A stretch of 64,000 nt of DNA from Ascaphus truei (taxonomy: Eukaryota; Chordata; Amphibia; Anura; Ascaphidae): the NCBI GenBank assembly GCA_036426205.1, contig CM071586.1, positions 12,543,224-12,607,223 of the forward strand. Direction: 5' to 3'. Below, in pieces: positions 63,388-64,000 of this stretch (within the stretch, counting starts at the first letter, position 1; each line of letters begins with the position of its first letter). The translations under genes were made by a program, and so were the position numbers. The notes beneath the pieces are model-generated. The model had not been told where the DNA came from, did not search any database, and was given only the letters and a program-made list of their open reading frames with translations.

Positions 63388-63743
63388 ATTTGCCCGTTTT
63401 CGCGGGCTTTTTAAAGTTTAAATGTCAGGCAGTCACCGCATCTCCCCACTCCAAGACGAAGCCCTAACCTAGAGGGTGAAACGCGTAGAGGGGGAGATCG
63501 CGGTGTAGCCCTTGTGTGTGGTGTTAATAAAGTTGGTTGAAGATCATCCGGGAGCTTCATTGAGTCAGTCATGCGCAGTAGCGCCGAAGTTTCTTCTCTT
63601 TCCTTAATGTGTTGATAAGACTTGGTCTACCGTGACAGGCTTATATTTACTGGTAGCAACGGTGGGATGCTGACTGAGCCTATGGTATAGTCTCCTGTGG
63701 GATTCTATAACATAGTGGGAGAAACTCGTAGATTGCGAGCTCT
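63388..63743 (+). repeat. PLE arm, right copy
   Basis: The inverted partner of 58937-59331. It holds the hammerhead-like motif, GTTAATAAAGTTGGTTGAAG, and at its outer part (63604-63743) gypsy LTR sequence. Confidence 0.85.
63438..63501 (+). ncRNA. Hammerhead-ribozyme-like motif (right arm)
   Basis: GCATCTCCCCACTCC, AAGACGA, extra A, GCCC...GGGT, GAAACGCGTA, GAGGGGGAGATCGCG. It has the same secondary structure and the same core change as the left-arm copy. Helix II (GCCC/GGGT) is slightly better here. Confidence 0.55.
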
Positions 63744-63760
63744 CCAGACAAGTGGTAACT
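63604..63760 (+). repeat. Gypsy-type LTR end and primer-binding region
   Basis: TTAATGTGTTGATAAGACTT, CCGTGACAGGC and GCGAGCTCTCCAGACAAGTG correspond to the LTR end at 40575-40705. AGTGGT follows as at 40704, just after the probable LTR end. Confidence 0.6.
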
Positions 63761-63834
63761 TACACACACTTCACAAGAAGTACGAGATAATTCACCTTGC
63801 CCTTTGCCCATACCCCTGTGCTACACATCCCAAC

Positions 63835-64000
63835 ATGAGTAACCACTCAGGAAGGTTCAGATCCTGGGACCGAGCTCGGATCGTGGAGAGATGTGAGTGC
63901 TATGGGTTGCCGACGGACGGGCTATCGAAGACGCAACTGGAGGAGGACTTGGAGAGTCACGAAGCCAGACTGGCTCCAATGGAGGGGCCTGGCCCCTTAG
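63835..64000 (+). CDS. Gag-like N-terminus, gypsy-type element (runs off the window)
   Basis: An open frame from ATG at 63835 through the window end (55 codons), about 80 bp after the probable LTR end. It begins MSNHSGRFRSWDRARIVERC and contains CYGLPTDGLSKTQLEEDLES, which aligns with the gag-like frame at 40782. The helix-turn-helix-like start followed by acidic Leu-rich sequence is common to retroelement gags. No stop so far, so this copy may be younger than the one at 40782. Confidence 0.6.
   Translation, partial: MSNHSGRFRSWDRARIVERCECYGLPTDGLSKTQLEEDLESHEARLAPMEGPGPL

Larger units (their letters stand above)
58728..63603 (+). mobile_element. Penelope-like element with inverted hammerhead-bearing arms
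   Basis: The plus-strand PLE body (60519-62400) is preceded by an inverted copy of its own 3' part (59880-60518) and of its terminal region (58937-59331), matching 63388-63743. It sits in a gypsy-type LTR, and a 17-bp flank with one mismatch (58711-58727, 63604-63620) may be the TSD. The right arm has an L1 fragment in place of the 3' UTR. The left arm includes a complement of LTR sequence that lies beyond the right TSD copy. Partial inverted copies at the 5' side are typical of PLE insertions. Confidence 0.8.

Overview
The window looks like a piece of a large, repeat-rich anuran (frog/toad) chromosome. Nothing prokaryotic is present: there are no operons or Shine-Dalgarno sites, and the only cellular gene is split by introns. 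That gene is a KRAB/C2H2 zinc-finger gene of the amphibian type. The rest is layered transposable elements: L1/Tx1-like and L2/CR1-like LINEs, Penelope-like elements (PLEs), DIRS, BEL/Pao and Ty3/gypsy fragments, TA-flanked MITEs and a Helitron-like end. No element was compared with a database; family calls rest on recognisable protein motifs.

Layout. 1-6.3 kb: two L1-like copies on the minus strand, one with an inverted 5' segment inserted in the other. 6.3-9.95 kb: a plus-strand L2/CR1-type LINE with four frame breaks and a clear 2A-like DIEPNPGP motif. 10.2-13.3 kb: a decayed BEL/Pao internal region. 13.3-16 kb: LTR-like sequence without genes. 16.04-32.2 kb: the KRAB zinc-finger gene, with exons at 16043-16102, 16631-16778, 17951-18058, 24528-24635 and 31037-31965. 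All junctions keep phase. Intron 3 holds DIRS, PLE and gypsy debris; intron 4 holds a minus-strand L1 bounded by a 15-bp target-site duplication (TSD). Inside that L1 is a 793-bp insert with a 14-bp TSD that begins with a hammerhead-ribozyme-like motif.

32.2-39.6 kb: decayed finger repeats, a second copy of the gene's 3' end, three MITEs, a long C/T-rich tract and an L1 ORF1 remnant. 39.7-46.9 kb: gypsy-type LTR and gag-like sequence interrupted by a 2.5-kb foldback PLE derivative with a 14-bp TSD, then a long LTR-like unit. 46.9-54.5 kb: two decayed PLEs and gypsy scraps. 55.5-57.7 kb: a C-rich minisatellite ending in a Helitron-type 3' terminus. 58.4-64 kb: a PLE with a nearly intact RT plus GIY-YIG frame (one TAG), flanked by inverted hammerhead-bearing arms and sitting in a gypsy-type LTR.

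The most notable theme is the hammerhead-like motif CUGANGA(A)-helix II-GAAAC-ACGCGU-helix I. It recurs about a dozen times, nearly always downstream of PLE GIY-YIG remnants and in PLE sense.
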